This document shows positions 63,716-64,000 of a stretch of 64,000 nucleotides of DNA, in pieces (the stretch's first letter is position 1; every line of letters begins with the position of its first letter). The stretch is from Pantoea eucalypti (GTDB lineage: Bacteria; Pseudomonadota; Gammaproteobacteria; Enterobacterales; Enterobacteriaceae): assembly GCF_009646115.1 (NCBI RefSeq), contig NZ_CP045720.1, positions 2,728,001-2,792,000 of the forward strand, given 5' to 3'. Made by a program: the position numbers and the translations under genes. Below the pieces are notes generated by a model. The model did no database searches, was not told the origin of the DNA, and worked only from the letters and a program-made list of their open reading frames with translations.

Positions 63716-63820
63716 CGCATTCTCCTTGTTGAAATCAGGCTAAGGCTCTTTCGACTAAAAAGCACAGCTATACTCTATGCTAAAAAGGGCACCTTGCCAG
63801 AGAACCATAAGGAAATCGAG

Positions 63821-64000
63821 ATGAGAAACAACGCGTTTGCGCTAATGATCCCGGCGGCTCTGCTGCTTAGCGCCTGTACCACCGTTGAGCCAGTCATTAA
63901 GGATAATGGCCCGCGAACCGCCCCCTGCATTGAAGGCGGTCCTGATCAGGTTGCCCAACAGTTTTATGACCTGCGTGTTGAACAGCCCACGCAGGGTCTG
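63821..64000 (+). CDS. ybjP: YbjP lipoprotein, 5' part (cut by window end)
   Basis: The first 60 codons encode a signal peptide and lipobox (LLLSAC, lipidated Cys19), followed by TTVEPVIKDNGPRTAP and CIEGGPDQVAQQFYDLRVEQ, matching the start of the predicted lipoprotein YbjP (about 171 residues in E. coli), a protein of unknown function with an NTF2-like region. AAGGAAAT precedes the ATG. The C-terminal two-thirds lie beyond the window. E. coli places artPIQMJ next on this side. Confidence 0.88.
   Translation, partial: MRNNAFALMIPAALLLSACTTVEPVIKDNGPRTAPCIEGGPDQVAQQFYDLRVEQPTQGL

Overview
The window is an ordinary chromosomal core segment of a gammaproteobacterium of the order Enterobacterales. 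From recalled protein identities and codon style, Pantoea/Erwinia (Erwiniaceae) fits best. Almost every gene is an ortholog of an Escherichia coli gene in the same relative order, read here in the opposite direction to the usual E. coli map (pncB first, ybjP last). I see no prophage, insertion sequence, CRISPR array, rRNA or tRNA. The genus is inference; the synteny is read from the encoded proteins and compared with E. coli from memory.

Layout. 1-5.8 kb: pncB, asnS, the OmpF porin with its OmpR-type promoter and conserved leader, and aspC. 5.8-9.1 kb (minus): gloC, mepK and ldtD (peptidoglycan 3-3 cross-link turnover). 9.2-16.5 kb (minus): cmoM-mukF-mukE-mukB, an overlapping operon encoding the chromosome condensin. 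16.6-18.3 kb: elyC and ycbJ, convergent and overlapping. 18.4-25.7 kb (minus): ycaI, msbA, lpxK, ycaQ, ycaR, kdsB, centred on Kdo/lipid A synthesis and export. 25.9-31.4 kb (minus): serC-aroA, cmk-rpsA, ihfB. 31.7-38 kb (plus): ycaO, then focA-pflB-pflA (formate channel, pyruvate formate-lyase, its activase) behind an FNR-type promoter. 38-47.2 kb (minus): ycaD, serS, rarA, lolA, ftsK, lrp. 47.7-53.6 kb (plus): trxB, cydD, cydC, aat, infA. 53.7-56.4 kb (minus): clpS, clpA. Then cspD (plus), the OLD-family nuclease ybjD (minus), lysO, poxB, ltaE (plus), amiD and ybjQ (minus), and the 5' part of ybjP cut by the window end.

How the genes work together. Several neighbours form functional units: MukB/E/F; LpxK and MsbA with KdsB supplying CMP-Kdo; LdtD making and MepK cutting 3-3 cross-links; FocA/PflB/PflA for anaerobic pyruvate use; CydD/CydC with TrxB in thiol redox and cytochrome bd assembly; ClpS/ClpA/Aat in the N-degron pathway (Aat adds the N-terminal Leu/Phe, ClpS delivers to ClpAP).

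Differences from E. coli K-12 (memory-based) are mostly losses at otherwise syntenic joints: no dmsABC or ycaC/M/N/K between serS and the pfl genes, no ycaP beside serC, no ycaL between aroA and cmk, no serW tRNA between infA and clpA, no macAB/ybjX between cspD and ybjD, no aqpZ between ybjD and lysO, no hcp-hcr between lysO and poxB, and no ybjT between poxB and ltaE. I found no convincing undescribed system. The most useful leads are the pseudokinase-like YcbJ, the compact ompF promoter, inverted repeats in the lrp leader and pfl/ycaD upstream regions, an exact 39-base tandem duplication in the FtsK linker, and the stand-alone OLD nuclease.
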